The translations under genes and the position numbers were made by a program. A DNA stretch of 64,000 nt. Origin: Hypomesus transpacificus (lineage: Eukaryota > Chordata > Actinopteri > Osmeriformes > Osmeridae). Where the stretch lies: contig NC_061072.1 in NCBI RefSeq assembly GCF_021917145.1, positions 14,052,742-14,116,741 of the forward strand, in the 5' to 3' direction. This document shows positions 63,414 to 64,000 of this stretch, in pieces; position 1 is the first letter of the stretch, and each line of letters opens with the position of its first letter. Below the pieces are notes generated by a model, which saw nothing but the letters and a program-made list of their open reading frames with translations, made no database searches and was not told the DNA's origin.

Positions 63414-63711
63414 AATGTTTCTATAAAGCTTTGGTTAAATTATTGCCTTTTATATTAGGCAAAACTCAAATGTATGTGTACCCCTTGATTTTAAGCATAT
63501 TAGTGTAATGAACTTGTTGGGTGTGAATGTATCTTGACATATCCTTGGTATATAGAGATGATTTGACTCCAAATTGCTGTTAACATTAATTTAATTCATG
63601 TTACAAATGACAGATACAGAACTTGGTAGTCCTACAAACAAGAAAATGGTAGTAAGGTAAAGGACTTGACTGATTGCATAGTAAATAAATAAGCAGGCCC
63701 GATTAGCTGGC

Positions 63712-63730
63712 GGGGGGGGGGGGGGGGGGG
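63712..63730. repeat. Poly-G run (19 G)
   Basis: A homopolymer just 3' of the partial gene at the right edge (it is poly-C on that gene's strand). Confidence 0.9.
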
Positions 63731-63785
63731 TTTCAAAGCTCCTAAAATTCCGCAGTTGGTCACTGTTCAGCTAATTTCTGACAAA

Positions 63786-64000
63786 TCAGTCAAACTGGTA
63801 GACTCCATCTGACGTCTCGTTAAAGTGAAGCTCTGATCGCTGGTCCTCGGCCCCCACCACCTCGCCTGCCTTCCTGGCTGTCCCGAGAGTGTCAGACAGG
63901 ATGCAGTACTCGTTGGTGTACAGGTGGACTTCCCGCTCCAGGGACACAGCACTGCAGCGCCAGCATCCAGAGTCTATCTCCAGGACACACGCCATGTCAG
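63786..64000 (-). CDS. Partial 3' end of an unrecognised gene
   Basis: An open frame on the minus strand runs from the window edge to a TGA at 63786-63788, ending GVYQFD. It encodes about 71 residues with CVLEIDSGCWRCSAV, HLYTNEYCILSDTLGTARKAG and ELHFNETSDGVYQFD. The composition is protein-like and GC-rich compared with its flanks, and there are no simple repeats. I do not recognise the family. In human, BAIAP3 lies near UBE2I, but I see no resemblance that would support that name. The gene is cut by the window edge, so exon boundaries are unknown. Confidence 0.5.
   Translation of the reverse strand, partial: DMACVLEIDSGCWRCSAVSLEREVHLYTNEYCILSDTLGTARKAGEVVGAEDQRSELHFNETSDGVYQFD

Larger units (their letters stand above)
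62674..63785. other. ube2i 3' UTR and intergenic space
   Basis: No coding sequence. The ube2i 3' UTR probably runs to the signal at 63408-63413; beyond it lie 370 AT-rich bases and a G homopolymer. Confidence 0.65.

Overview
The window looks like nuclear DNA of a teleost fish. Its protein-coding genes have vertebrate exon-intron structure and clear human counterparts, introns are short, there are many long microsatellites, and the SINE and DNA-transposon remnants are of kinds common in ray-finned fish. Nine recognisable genes were resolved to exon level by splice sites and reading phase: neurod2 (-), ppp1r1b (+), tcap (+), pnmt (+), gnptg (-), tsr3 (+), pdpk1 (+), kctd5 (+) and ube2i (+). The last exon of a tenth, unrecognised gene (-) enters at the right edge.

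Layout. 1-28 kb carries the block known from human 17q12 (NEUROD2, PPP1R1B, TCAP, PNMT); STARD3, which sits between PPP1R1B and TCAP in human, is not seen. 28.7-63 kb carries genes of human 16p13.3 (GNPTG/TSR3 head to head, PDPK1, KCTD5, UBE2I). The join lies between the convergent pnmt and gnptg genes. neurod2 has one coding exon with a splice acceptor just before its ATG, so a non-coding first exon lies upstream. Much of 5-12 kb and of the large ppp1r1b and kctd5 introns is non-coding and rich in simple repeats.

The genes do not form a pathway. They are a neuronal bHLH factor, the striatal PKA/PP1 integrator DARPP-32, a sarcomeric Z-disc protein, adrenaline synthase, a lysosomal-targeting subunit, an 18S rRNA modification enzyme, the AGC master kinase PDK1, a CUL3 adaptor and the SUMO E2 Ubc9. 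gnptg and tsr3 share a 373-bp bidirectional promoter with a CACGTG (CLEAR-like) site.

Most notable observations: (1) a 2.03-kb foldback element with 9-bp flanking repeats and tandem-repeat arms fills tsr3 intron 1; (2) a C2HC zinc-finger exon lies 3' of gnptg and can be joined to it in phase through a 17-nt microexon; (3) the Cdk5 site Thr75 of DARPP-32 is Gln; (4) pdpk1 has a U12-type intron, and another pdpk1 acceptor whose pyrimidine tract is 78 consecutive C; (5) kctd5 has a phase-matched alternative acidic last exon; (6) a Harbinger-like and a hAT-like element sit almost end to end in ube2i intron 4.
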